A stretch of DNA of 64,000 nucleotides from Streptomyces bluensis. Lineage in GTDB: Bacteria; Actinomycetota; Actinomycetes; Streptomycetales; Streptomycetaceae. This document shows positions 40,288-49,052 of this stretch, in pieces. The stretch is from contig NZ_BMVM01000024.1 of NCBI RefSeq assembly GCF_014650715.1, positions 1 to 64,000 of the forward strand, written 5' to 3'. The translations under genes and the position numbers were made by a program. Each line of letters opens with the position of its first letter. The stretch's first letter is position 1. The notes beneath the pieces were generated by a model. That model did no database searches, was not told the DNA's origin, and saw only the letters and a list, made by a program, of their open reading frames with translations.

Positions 40288-40644
40288 GTGGCAACCGACG
40301 CACCGCCCCCCTCGAAGGCAGAGCACCAACTCCCCCCGACGGAGGAGTTCGTCCGGGTGCAGGAGAGCGCGGACTTCGGTGAACTGCGCCGCTCCTACCG
40401 CTCCTTCGCCTTCCCGCTGACGATCGCCTTCATCGCCTGGTACCTGCTGTACGTCCTGCTCTCCAACTACGCGGGCGACTTCATGGGCACCAAGCTGTTC
40501 GGCAACATCAACATCGCCCTCGTCTTCGGCATCGCCCAGTTCGTCACCACGTTCCTCATCGCCTGGTGGTACTCGCGGCACGCCGCCGCGAAGCTCGACC
40601 CCAAGGCCGAGGCCATCAAGTCCGAGATGGAGGGCGGCGCATGA
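40288..40644 (+). CDS. DUF485 membrane protein paired with acetate permease
   Basis: This 118-residue protein has the DUF485 pattern: FGELRRSYRSFAFPLTIAF, a first helix through IAWYLLYVLLSNYA, and a second helix in LVFGIAQFVTTFLIAWWY, ending HAAAKLDPKAEAI. DUF485 proteins usually precede ActP-type symporters and are thought to assist them. I chose the GTG at 40288 because CGAGGAGACTCC directly precedes it. An in-frame ATG at 40213 would add 25 residues of Pro/Thr-rich sequence and has a poorly spaced site. It overlaps actP by four bases. Confidence 0.88.
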   Translation: MATDAPPPSKAEHQLPPTEEFVRVQESADFGELRRSYRSFAFPLTIAFIAWYLLYVLLSNYAGDFMGTKLFGNINIALVFGIAQFVTTFLIAWWYSRHAAAKLDPKAEAIKSEMEGGA

Positions 40645-42266
40645 GCCCCGTACAGCAGACCGTGCTGGCCGCGAACCAGGCCAGCGAGCACCGGCCACTG
40701 ATCATCACCCTGTTCGCGGCGTTCGTCGTGGCGACGCTCGTCATCACCGTCTGGGCGGGTCGTCAGACCAAGGACGCCGCCGACTTCTACGCGGGCGGCC
40801 GCCAGTTCAGCGCCTTCCAGAACGGACTCGCGGTCTCCGGCGACTACATGTCGGCCGCGTCGTTCCTCGGCATCGCGGGCGCGATCGCCATCTTCGGCTA
40901 CGACGGCTTCCTCTACTCCATCGGCTTCCTGGTCGCCTGGCTGGTGGCGCTGCTCCTGGTCGCCGAGCCGCTCAGGAACTCCGGCCGCTACACCATGGGC
41001 GACGTCCTGGCGTACCGCATGCGCCAGCGCCCGGTGCGCACGGCGGCCGGCACCTCCACGATCGTCGTCTCGATCTTCTACCTGCTGGCCCAGATGGCGG
41101 GCGCGGGCGTCCTCGTCTCGCTGCTGCTCGGCATCACCTCGGACGCGGGCAAGATCGCCATCGTCGCCCTCGTCGGCCTCCTGATGATCGTGTACGTCTC
41201 CATCGGCGGCATGAAGGGCACCACCTGGGTCCAGATGGTCAAGGCCGTGCTGCTCATCGGCGGCACCCTCCTGATCACCTTCCTGGTGCTGCTGAAGTTC
41301 AACTTCAACATCTCCGACCTGCTCGGCTCGGCCGCCGAGAACAGCGGCAAGGGCGCCGCCTTCCTGGAGCCCGGACTGCAGTACGGCCTGAACGGCACCT
41401 CCAAGCTGGACTTCATCTCGCTCGGCATCGCGCTGGTCCTCGGCACCGCCGGTCTGCCGCACATCCTGATCCGCTTCTACACGGTGCCCAACGCCAAGGC
41501 CGCCCGGAAGTCCGTGAACTGGGCGATCGGCATCATCGGCGCCTTCTACCTGATGACCATCGCCCTCGGCTTCGGCGCCGCCGCGCTGATCTCCCAGGAC
41601 GAGATCATCGAGTCCAACCCGTCCGGCAACACGGCGGCACCGCTGCTCGCCCTGCACCTGGGCGGCGTCGACTCGGCCTGGGGCGCGATCCTGCTCGCCA
41701 CGATCTCGGCGGTGGCCTTCGCGACGATCCTCGCCGTGGTCGCCGGTCTCACCCTCGCCTCGTCGTCCTCCTTCGCGCACGACATCTACGCCAACGTCAT
41801 CCGCAAGGGGAAGGCCACCGAGAAGGAGGAGATGAAGGCGGCCCGCTGGGCGACCGTGTTCATCGGCATCGTCTCCATCGCCCTGGGCGCCCTGGCCCGC
41901 GATCTGAACGTGGCCGGTCTGGTCGCGCTGGCCTTCGCGGTCGCCGCGTCCGCCAACCTGCCGACCATCCTCTACAGCCTGTTCTGGAAGAAGTTCACCA
42001 CCCAGGGCGCGCTGTGGTCGATCTACGGCGGTCTCATCGTGGCCGTGGGCCTGGTGCTGTTCTCGCCCGTCGTCTCCGGCGACCCGAAGGCGATGTTCCC
42101 GGACGTCGACTTCGCCTGGTTCCCGCTGAAGAACCCGGGCATCATCTCTATCCCGTTCGGCTTCCTGATGGGCTGGCTGGGCACGGTCCTGTCCAAGGAG
42201 GAGCCCGACGCCGGCAAGTACGCCGAGCTGGAGGTGCGTTCCCTCACCGGCACCGGGGCCCACTGA
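40641..42266 (+). CDS. actP: Cation/acetate symporter ActP
   Basis: This 541-residue sodium:solute symporter-family protein has about 13 hydrophobic segments. DFYAGGRQFSAFQNGLAVSG, GDYMSAASFLGIAG and GTAGLPHILIRFYTV are typical of ActP, which takes up acetate and other short carboxylates. A long insert (AENSGKGAAFLEPGLQYG) lies between helices, as in other actinobacterial members. ATG 40641 overlaps the DUF485 stop. It is followed by a long imperfect hairpin. Confidence 0.92.
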   Translation: MSPVQQTVLAANQASEHRPLIITLFAAFVVATLVITVWAGRQTKDAADFYAGGRQFSAFQNGLAVSGDYMSAASFLGIAGAIAIFGYDGFLYSIGFLVAWLVALLLVAEPLRNSGRYTMGDVLAYRMRQRPVRTAAGTSTIVVSIFYLLAQMAGAGVLVSLLLGITSDAGKIAIVALVGLLMIVYVSIGGMKGTTWVQMVKAVLLIGGTLLITFLVLLKFNFNISDLLGSAAENSGKGAAFLEPGLQYGLNGTSKLDFISLGIALVLGTAGLPHILIRFYTVPNAKAARKSVNWAIGIIGAFYLMTIALGFGAAALISQDEIIESNPSGNTAAPLLALHLGGVDSAWGAILLATISAVAFATILAVVAGLTLASSSSFAHDIYANVIRKGKATEKEEMKAARWATVFIGIVSIALGALARDLNVAGLVALAFAVAASANLPTILYSLFWKKFTTQGALWSIYGGLIVAVGLVLFSPVVSGDPKAMFPDVDFAWFPLKNPGIISIPFGFLMGWLGTVLSKEEPDAGKYAELEVRSLTGTGAH

Positions 42267-42300
42267 GCGCTCCCCCACCGGGTACAGCACTCGACAGCGC

Positions 42301-42368
42301 GCGGGGCCGTCGCAGAGATCTACGGGCCATCGGTTTTCGGCCGTCGTAGGGATCTACGGCGGCCCCGC
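42301..42368 (+). terminator. Long imperfect hairpin after actP
   Basis: GCGGGGCCGTCGCAGAGATC (from 42301) pairs imperfectly with the sequence ending at 42368 (TACGGCGGCCCCGC), giving about 20 pairs around a loop that contains TTTT. GATCTACGG occurs in both arms. It begins 34 bases after the actP stop and ends about 100 bases before moaA, so termination of the acetate operon is the likely role. Confidence 0.6.
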
Positions 42369-42466
42369 CGCGTCTCGTGCGATGCGCGCCACTGTTGTTG
42401 TCAGCCCGGTCACGTAGGCTCGCAGATGTCGGAGAATTGGTGATCCGTTCGCGGGAGGGGGCCCAC

Positions 42467-43456
42467 GTGCTCATCGACACCTACGGCCGAGTGGCCACTG
42501 ACCTACGGGTCTCGCTGACCGACCGGTGCAACCTGCGCTGTACGTACTGCATGCCCGAGGAGGGCCTCCAGTGGCTGGCCAAGCCCGACCTGCTCACCGA
42601 CGACGAGATCGTCCGCCTCATCGACATCGCGGTCCGGACGCTCGGCATCACCGAGGTCCGCTTCACCGGCGGCGAGCCCCTGCTCCGGCCCGGACTGACC
42701 GGCATCGTGGAGCGCGTCGCCGCCCTGGAGCCGCGCCCCCAGATGTCCCTCACCACCAACGGCATCGGCCTCCAGCGCACGGCACCGGCCCTGAAGGCCG
42801 CGGGCCTGGACCGGGTGAACGTCTCGCTGGACACCCTCCGCGCCGACGTCTTCAAGACCCTCACCCGCCGGAACCGCCACAAGGACGTCATCGAGGGCCT
42901 CCACGCCGCCCACGAGGCCGGCCTGACCCCGGTCAAGGTCAACTCGGTCCTGATGCCGGGCCTGAACGAGGACGAGGCCCCGGACCTGCTGGCCTGGGCC
43001 GTGGAGCACGACTATGAACTGCGGTTCATCGAGCAGATGCCCCTCGACGCCCAGCACGGCTGGAAGCGCGAGGGCATGGTCACCGCCGGCGACATCTTGG
43101 CCTCCCTGCGCACCCGCTTCGACCTGACCCCCGAGGGCGCCGACGAGCGGGGCTCCGCCCCCGCCGAACGCTGGATCGTGGACGGCGGCCCGCACCGCGT
43201 CGGCGTGATCGCCTCGGTCACCCGCCCGTTCTGCGCGGCCTGCGACCGTACCCGGCTCACGGCCGACGGCCAGATACGCACCTGCCTGTTCGCCCGCGAG
43301 GAGACCGACCTGCGCGCCGCGCTCCGCTCCGGCGCCCCCGACGAGGAGATCGCCCGCATCTGGCGGCTTGCGATGTGGGGCAAGAAGGCGGGAGCGGGCC
43401 TGGACGACCCGTCATTCGTGCAGCCGGACCGGCCGATGTCGGCGATCGGCGGCTGA
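42467..43456 (+). CDS. moaA: GTP 3',8-cyclase MoaA
   Basis: This 329-residue radical-SAM enzyme starts molybdenum cofactor synthesis. The 4Fe-4S/SAM motif is CNLRCTYCMPEEG near residue 24, the TGGEPLLRPG loop follows, and the second C-terminal cluster is held by CAACDRTRLTADGQIRTC. The C terminus ends PMSAIGG, close to the conserved GG tail needed for activity. The GTG at 42467 follows GGGAGGGGG; an upstream GTG at 42440 is a weaker alternative. It has no other Moa genes nearby. Confidence 0.94.
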   Translation: MLIDTYGRVATDLRVSLTDRCNLRCTYCMPEEGLQWLAKPDLLTDDEIVRLIDIAVRTLGITEVRFTGGEPLLRPGLTGIVERVAALEPRPQMSLTTNGIGLQRTAPALKAAGLDRVNVSLDTLRADVFKTLTRRNRHKDVIEGLHAAHEAGLTPVKVNSVLMPGLNEDEAPDLLAWAVEHDYELRFIEQMPLDAQHGWKREGMVTAGDILASLRTRFDLTPEGADERGSAPAERWIVDGGPHRVGVIASVTRPFCAACDRTRLTADGQIRTCLFAREETDLRAALRSGAPDEEIARIWRLAMWGKKAGAGLDDPSFVQPDRPMSAIGG

Positions 43457-43498
43457 CGAGCCCTCGTCTGCCGCCCTGACGAGCCTCCGGGCGCCGCC

Positions 43499-43753
43499 CT
43501 ACCTCTCGCTGCCCTCGGGAGCCCGCCACTCCGTCAGTTCCACGACGTCCTTCAAGAACCCCCGCACTCCGAGGAACTGCGAAAGATGCTCACGGTGCTC
43601 CTCGCACGCGAGCCATGTCTTGCGGCGCTCCGGGGTGTGCAGCTTCGGGTTGTTCCACGCGAGCACCCACACCGCGTCGGCGCGGCAGCCCTTGGCGGAG
43701 CAGATGGGTGAGGACGGCTCGGGACCGGGGTCGTTGCCGGGGACGTTCAGCAT
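43499..43753 (-). CDS. Small cysteine-containing protein of unknown function
   Basis: This 84-residue protein has a CSAKGC pair near residue 18, a central block VWVLAWNNPKLHTPERRKTW and a CEEHREH motif, which could bind zinc with the upstream pair. I do not recognise a function. It is convergent with moaA. ATG 43753 was taken; GTG immediately before it would add one residue. Codon bias fits a real gene. Confidence 0.75.
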   Translation of the reverse strand: MLNVPGNDPGPEPSSPICSAKGCRADAVWVLAWNNPKLHTPERRKTWLACEEHREHLSQFLGVRGFLKDVVELTEWRAPEGSER

Positions 43754-43804
43754 CACACCCCGACCCTAACGCGCCCCGCAGCACGGACAAGTGCCGGGAA
43801 AAGG

Positions 43805-43842
43805 CGACGCCGAGCAGCCACGGGGGGAGCTGCCCGGCGTCG
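43805..43842 (-). terminator. Hairpin downstream of the DUF3099 gene
   Basis: CGACGCC (43805-43811) pairs with GGCGTCG (43836-43842); inside it GCAGC pairs with GCTGC after a short bulge. It lies about 145 bases past the DUF3099 stop on the minus strand and before the start of the next minus-strand gene's promoter region. It is a plausible terminator without a T-tract. Confidence 0.5.
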
Positions 43843-43987
43843 GTCTGTCGCTCCGACGGGGGATGCGGAGCGCGTACGAAGTATGTCACGGGGAACCCGT
43901 CGCCCGGCACCGGAACAACACGATTGTTCTCAGCTTTTCCTGGGCCGGGCGGCCGACCGGATTCCGCTTTCCCGCTGTTCCCCGAGG

Positions 43988-44404
43988 TCAGGGCCGCTTT
44001 TCGGGGCCGGTCGCCGAGGCGGCCGCGGGGTCGGCGACGTCCTCCGGGACGGATCCCGCGAAGCCCGTCCCACCCTCGGCACGGCCCTGGTCGGAGCCGC
44101 TGTCCTCGGAAGGCGCGATCATCGGCTTCGGGGGGACCCGCACGAACGTCGAAGGCAGCGAGGGCGCGTTCTCCCGGCCCGCGTTGGCGATCACCACCGC
44201 GATATAGGGCAGAACCACACCGAGCACCAGCGCGACGATCGCGACATACCGCTCGACATTCCACAGGACCGCCGCCGCGATCACGGACAGCGTGCGGATC
44301 GACATCGAGATGACGTACCGCCGCTGCCTGCCACGCACATCGTCGGCGAGCCCTTGCCTGGCTCCGGTGATCCGGAAGACCTGGCCGTCGCTCTGCTTCC
44401 GCAT
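43988..44404 (-). CDS. DUF3099 membrane protein
   Basis: This 138-residue protein matches the DUF3099 pattern: RITGARQGLADDVRGRQRRY, then two membrane helices (VISMSIRTLSVIAAAVLW and YVAIVALVLGVVLPYIAVVIANAG with one residue between) and a long charged, disordered tail. The function is unknown. ATG 44404 is taken; an adjacent GTG would add one residue. A 203-base gap separates it from tyrS upstream. Confidence 0.85.
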   Translation of the reverse strand: MRKQSDGQVFRITGARQGLADDVRGRQRRYVISMSIRTLSVIAAAVLWNVERYVAIVALVLGVVLPYIAVVIANAGRENAPSLPSTFVRVPPKPMIAPSEDSGSDQGRAEGGTGFAGSVPEDVADPAAASATGPEKRP

Positions 44405-44607
44405 CACGTTCCACCACCCGCCTGCGTCGGACGCTCCCCCGGCACGTACCTGGGCCCGGACCGGTCAGGGGACCGCGACCCGGACAAGGTCCACGTTACG
44501 CCGCGTCTGTGTCGCCTACGAGACTGGGGCACGTGTCGTCGGAGCGCACGGCAAGGGCGCGGAAACCAGCACCGTGCTCCCCGCGGTGCGCCCCTTCAAC
44601 GGGGCGA

Positions 44608-45876
44608 TCAGACTCCGGTGACCTCCACCGCGGCGAGGTTCTTCTTCCCACGCCGCAGCACCAGCCACCGCCCGTGCAGCAGATCCTCCTTGACGGGGAC
44701 CGAGTCCTCCGCGGTGACCTTCACGTTGTTCACGTACGCCCCGCCCTCCTTCACCGTCCGCCGCGCGGCCGACTTGCTGGGCACGAGCCCGACCTCCGCG
44801 AAGAGGTCCACGACGGGACCGAGCTCGGCGACCTTGACGTGCGGCACCTCGGAGAGAGCCGCGGCCAGGGTCCGGTCGTCGAGATCGGTCAGTTCGCCCT
44901 GACCGAAGAGGGCCCTGGACGCGGCGATCACGGCGGCCGTCTGGTCCGCGCCGTGCACCAGCGTCGTCAGCTCCTCGGCCAGCGCACGCTGCGCGGCCCG
45001 GGCCTGCGGACGCTCCTCGGTCTGCCGCTCCAGTTCCTCCAGCTCCGCACGGGACCGGAAGGACAGGATGCGCATGTACGTGGAGATGTCCCGGTCGTCC
45101 ACGTTCAGCCAGAACTGGTAGAACGCGTACGGCGTGGTCATCTCCGGGTCGAGCCAGATGGCGCCGCCTTCGGTCTTGCCGAACTTGGTCCCGTCCGCCT
45201 TGGTCATCAGCGGCGTCGCCAGCGCGTGCACCTGAGCGTGCGGCTCCAGCCGGTGGATCAGGTCGAGCCCGGCCGTGAGGTTGCCCCACTGGTCGCTGCC
45301 GCCCTGCTGGAGCGTGCAGCCGTACCGTCGGTACAGCTCCAGGAAGTCCATGCCCTGGAGCAACTGGTAGCTGAACTCCGTGTAGCTGATGCCCTCTTCG
45401 GACTCCAGGCGCCGGGCGACCGAGTCCTTGGTCAGCATCTTGTTGACGCGGAAGTGCTTGCCGATGTCCCGGAGGAACTCGATGGCCGACATTCCGGCCG
45501 TCCAGTCCAGGTTGTTCACCATCACCGCGGCGTTCTCGCCCTCGAAGGACAGGAACGGCTCGATCTGCCCGCGCAGCCGGGTCACCCAGTTCGCGACCGT
45601 CTCCGGGTCGTTGAGCGTGCGCTCCGCCGTGGGGCGCGGGTCGCCGATCTGGCCGGTCGCCCCGCCCACCAGGGCGAGCGGACGCAGACCCGCCTGCTGG
45701 AGCCGGCGCATGGTGAGGACCTGCACCAGGTGGCCGACGTGCAGGCTGGCCGCCGTCGGGTCGAAACCGCAATAGAACGTGACGGGACCGTCCGCGAGCG
45801 CCTTGCGCAAAGCGTCCTCGTCAGTGGACAGAGCGAACAGGCCCCGCCACTTCAGCTCGTCGACGATGTCCGTCAC
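44608..45876 (-). CDS. tyrS: Tyrosine--tRNA ligase
   Basis: This 422-residue class I synthetase has the HIGH motif as LHVGHLVQVL near residue 47, the tyrosine-binding YCGFDPTAASL, and the KMSKS-equivalent KFGKTEGGAIWLD near residue 230. An S4 RNA-binding domain lies at the C terminus (KSAARRTVKEGGAYVNNVKV). It is of the TyrS type with normal length. The GTG at 45876 is the family start. No T-box leader is visible upstream. Confidence 0.96.
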   Translation of the reverse strand: MTDIVDELKWRGLFALSTDEDALRKALADGPVTFYCGFDPTAASLHVGHLVQVLTMRRLQQAGLRPLALVGGATGQIGDPRPTAERTLNDPETVANWVTRLRGQIEPFLSFEGENAAVMVNNLDWTAGMSAIEFLRDIGKHFRVNKMLTKDSVARRLESEEGISYTEFSYQLLQGMDFLELYRRYGCTLQQGGSDQWGNLTAGLDLIHRLEPHAQVHALATPLMTKADGTKFGKTEGGAIWLDPEMTTPYAFYQFWLNVDDRDISTYMRILSFRSRAELEELERQTEERPQARAAQRALAEELTTLVHGADQTAAVIAASRALFGQGELTDLDDRTLAAALSEVPHVKVAELGPVVDLFAEVGLVPSKSAARRTVKEGGAYVNNVKVTAEDSVPVKEDLLHGRWLVLRRGKKNLAAVEVTGV

Positions 45877-45931
45877 GGTTCTCGCGTCTCCTTGGTGATC
45901 ATCGGGCAGTCGAGTGACTACCGCTACGAGG

Positions 45932-47341
45932 TTATACGCCCTGACTGACAGAGCTCATATTGAAATCCGGCACCCGCAGCGCGGGCATGGCGGCCCTGGT
46001 GAACCAGTCGCTCCACTCCCTGGGCAGCGTCTTCTCCGTGCGCCCGGCCTCAGTGGCCCGGCCCAGCAGGTCGACCGGCGACTCGTTGAACCGGAAGTTG
46101 TTCACCTCGCCGGTGACCTCGCCGTCCTCCACGAGGTACACGCCGTCCCGGGTCAGCCCGGTCAGCAGCAGCGTCGCCGGGTCCACTTCGCGGATGTACC
46201 AGAGGCAGGTCAGCAGCAGCCCGCGCCCGGTGTTCGCGACCATCTCCTCCAGGGAGCGGTCCTCGCCGCCGTCCAGGATCAGGTTCCCGATCAACGGTGT
46301 CACCGGCAGCTTGGTCAGGCCCGCGCTGTGCCGGGTGGTCGTCAGGTGCCGCAGCTCGCCCCCGCCGATCCACTCGGTCGCCGTCAGCGGCAGTCCGTTG
46401 TCGAACACCGACGCGTCGTCACCGGAGGAGTGCGCGAGCACGAAGGGGGAGGATTCCAGCCCCGGCTCGTTCGGGTCGCTGCGCAGCGTCAGCGGCAGCT
46501 CGGTCAGCTTCTCGCCGATCCGTGTGCCCCCGCCGGGCTTGCTGAAGACCGTGCGGCCCTCGGCGGCGTCCCGGGCCGACGCCGACCACATGTGGTAGAT
46601 CAGCAGGTCCGCCACGGCCGTGGGCGGCAGCAGCGTCTCGTACCGCCCGGCGGGCAGCTCGACCCGCCGCGCGGCCCAGCCGAGCCGTACGGCCAGTTCC
46701 GCGTCCAGCGCCGCCGGGTCGACGTCCTTGAAGTCCCGCGTCGACCTGCCGGCCCACGCCGAGCGCGTACGGTCCGGGGACTTGGCGTTCAGCTCCAGCG
46801 TGCCGTTCGGCTGGTCGTGCCTCAGACGCAGCCCCGTCGACGTCCCCAGATAGCTGGAGACGAGCTCGTGGTTGGCGAACCCGTACAGCTCGCGGCCGCC
46901 CTCCCGCGCGCGGGCGAACGATTCCCCGAGCGCCGGCGCGAAGTCCGCGAACACGGCGGACGAGGTCTCAGCGGGCGCGTCCGTGAAGTGGGGCGACTGA
47001 GGGATGCCGGAGACGAGCGGCTGGGCGTCCTCGGCGGGACCCGCCCCGCGCGCGGCGGCCTCGGCGGCCCGGACGAGCGGCTCCAGCTCGTCGGCGGTGA
47101 CGGCGGACCGCGACACGACGCCCGACGCCGTGCCCTCCTTGCCGTCGACGGTCGCGATGACCGTCAGCGTGCGCCCGCGCGTGACCCCGTTCGTGGTCAG
47201 CGCGTTGCCCGCCCACCGCAGGTTGGCCGTCGAGTGCTCGTCGGCGATCACCACACAGCCGTCGGCCCGGGACAGCTCCAGGGCGCGCTCGACGACCTCG
47301 TGCGGCTTGTTCGTGCGGTTCGTCGACGCGGCAGCGCTCAT
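45932..47341 (-). CDS. tldE: TldE/PmbA-family metallopeptidase partner subunit
   Basis: This 469-residue protein resembles TldE (PmbA), the non-catalytic partner in the TldD/TldE protease. Typical blocks are RWAGNALTTNGVTRGRTLTV near residue 45, GSARDAAEGRT-like ASARDAAEGRTVFSKPGG, and LIGNLILDGGEDRSLEEMV in the C-terminal part. No HExxxH motif is present. It overlaps the tldD stop by four bases (ATGA), so the two are co-translated. The pair processes modified peptides and other substrates in other bacteria. Confidence 0.88.
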   Translation of the reverse strand: MSAAASTNRTNKPHEVVERALELSRADGCVVIADEHSTANLRWAGNALTTNGVTRGRTLTVIATVDGKEGTASGVVSRSAVTADELEPLVRAAEAAARGAGPAEDAQPLVSGIPQSPHFTDAPAETSSAVFADFAPALGESFARAREGGRELYGFANHELVSSYLGTSTGLRLRHDQPNGTLELNAKSPDRTRSAWAGRSTRDFKDVDPAALDAELAVRLGWAARRVELPAGRYETLLPPTAVADLLIYHMWSASARDAAEGRTVFSKPGGGTRIGEKLTELPLTLRSDPNEPGLESSPFVLAHSSGDDASVFDNGLPLTATEWIGGGELRHLTTTRHSAGLTKLPVTPLIGNLILDGGEDRSLEEMVANTGRGLLLTCLWYIREVDPATLLLTGLTRDGVYLVEDGEVTGEVNNFRFNESPVDLLGRATEAGRTEKTLPREWSDWFTRAAMPALRVPDFNMSSVSQGV

Positions 47342-48861
47342 CGACCGGCCTCCTGGGTCGTGTTGAGGATGTTGACGCCCTTGAAGAGAGCGGACGGGCA
47401 GCCGTGCGAGACGGCGGCGACCTGGCCGGGCTGGGCCTTGCCGCAGTTGAAGGCGCCACCGAGGACATACGTCCGGGGTCCGCCGACGGCGGCCAGGGAC
47501 CCCCAGAAGTCGGTGGTCGTCGCCTGGTACGCGACATCCCGCAGCTGCCCGGTGATCCGCCCGTTCACGATCTTGAAGAACCGCTGCCCGGTGAACTGGA
47601 AGTTGTACCTCTGCATGTCAATGGACCACGACCGGTCACCGACGACATAGATCCCGCGGTCGACGCTGCCGATCAGGTCCTCGGTCGACAACCCGGCCGG
47701 GTCCGGCTGGAGCGACACGTTCGCCATGCGCTGCACGGGCACGTGGCCGGGGGAGTCGGCGTACGCGCACCCGTTGGACCGGTCGAAGCCGGTGAGCCGG
47801 GCGATCCTGCGGTCCAGCTGGTAGCCGACGAGGGTCCCGTCCTTCACGAGGTCCCACGACTGCCCTGCGACCCCCTCGTCGTCGTACCCGATGGTCGCGA
47901 GGCCGTGCTCGGCGGTGCGGTCACCGGTGACGTTCATGAGCTCGGAGCCGTACTTCAGCTTGCCGAGCTTGTCGAAGGTGGCGAAGGACGTGCCGGCGTA
48001 CGCGGCCTCGTAGCCGAGCGCGCGGTCCAGCTCCGTGGCGTGCCCGATGGACTCGTGGATGGTCAGCCACAGGTTGGACGGGTCCACGACCAGGTCGTAC
48101 ACGCCCGCCTCGACGCTCGGCGCCCGCATCTTCTCGGCGAGCAGCTCCGGGATCCGCGCCAGCTCGTCGTCCCAGTCCCAGCCGGTGCCCGTCAGGTACT
48201 CCCACCCGCGCCCGACGGGCGGCGCGAGGGTGCGCATGGAGTCGAACTCACCGCTGGACTCGTCGACGGACACGGCGGTGAACTGCGGATGCAGACGCAC
48301 CCGCTGCTGGGTGGTCACGGTCCCGGCCGTATCCGCGTAGAACTTGTTCTCGTGCACCGTGAGCAGCGAGGCGTCCACATGGTCGACCCCGTCGGCCGCG
48401 AGCAGCCGCGCGCTCCAGTCGGTCAGCAGCCCCGACTTCTCCTCGTCGGGCACGCTGAAGGGATCGATCTCGTACGAGGACACCCACGTCTTCTCGGCGT
48501 GCACGGGCTCGTCGGCCAGCTCCACGCGCTCTTCGGACCCGGCGGCCCTGATCACCTGCGCGGAGAGCTTCGCCATGGCCACGGCCTGCGCGGCGACCTT
48601 CGCGGCCGCGTCCATGGTCAGGTCCACGCCGGACGCGAACCCCCACGTCCCGCCGTGCACCACCCGCACCGCGTACCCGAGGTCGGTCGTGTCCGACGAC
48701 CCGGCCGGCTTGGCGTCCCGCAGCCGCCAGGCCGCGCTCCGCACCCGCTCGAACCGGAAGTCCGCGTGCTCTGCGCCGAGGGCGCGGGCGCGTGCTAGGG
48801 CGGCGTCGGCCAGCGCCCTGAGAGGCAGGGCCAGGAATGTCTCGTCGATGCCATGGGCCAT
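47338..48861 (-). CDS. tldD: TldD-family zinc metallopeptidase
   Basis: This 507-residue protein has the TldD zinc site in TIHESIGHATELDRALGY (HExxGH) near residue 270. Other landmarks are GTWGFASGVDLTMDAAAKVA and GKAQPGQVAAVSHGCPSALF, with its cysteines near the C terminus. It is the catalytic half of TldD/TldE. I chose ATG 48861, which follows GACGGGGAGAG; an upstream extension in frame to 49005 would run into the divergent promoter region of the helicase gene. Confidence 0.92.
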   Translation of the reverse strand: MAHGIDETFLALPLRALADAALARARALGAEHADFRFERVRSAAWRLRDAKPAGSSDTTDLGYAVRVVHGGTWGFASGVDLTMDAAAKVAAQAVAMAKLSAQVIRAAGSEERVELADEPVHAEKTWVSSYEIDPFSVPDEEKSGLLTDWSARLLAADGVDHVDASLLTVHENKFYADTAGTVTTQQRVRLHPQFTAVSVDESSGEFDSMRTLAPPVGRGWEYLTGTGWDWDDELARIPELLAEKMRAPSVEAGVYDLVVDPSNLWLTIHESIGHATELDRALGYEAAYAGTSFATFDKLGKLKYGSELMNVTGDRTAEHGLATIGYDDEGVAGQSWDLVKDGTLVGYQLDRRIARLTGFDRSNGCAYADSPGHVPVQRMANVSLQPDPAGLSTEDLIGSVDRGIYVVGDRSWSIDMQRYNFQFTGQRFFKIVNGRITGQLRDVAYQATTTDFWGSLAAVGGPRTYVLGGAFNCGKAQPGQVAAVSHGCPSALFKGVNILNTTQEAGR

Positions 48862-48880
48862 GAAGCTCTCCCCGTCTGTT

Positions 48881-48896
48881 CTGCGGATGTCCGCAG
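48881..48896. promoter_or_regulatory. Perfect palindrome between tldD and the defence operon
   Basis: CTGCGGA and TCCGCAG flank a two-base centre (TG) in a 16-bp palindrome. It lies 20 bases before the tldD start and about 155 bases before the first helicase start, in the only gap between the divergent genes. It may be an operator for either gene. It does not match the usual actinobacterial LexA box. Confidence 0.4.
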
Positions 48897-49052
48897 TGAA
48901 CCATGCCGTGCGGCGGCTGTGGGCGGCCACCTCTTTCACGCGTTCGTGGGGCGTCCATGGCAGTAGGCTGATGAGTCGTCGGCGACGGGGGTGTTGTCCG
49001 GGCAACGGCGCCGGTGGAGCCGTCGCAGCAGCAAGGGGGAGTACAGGCGACG

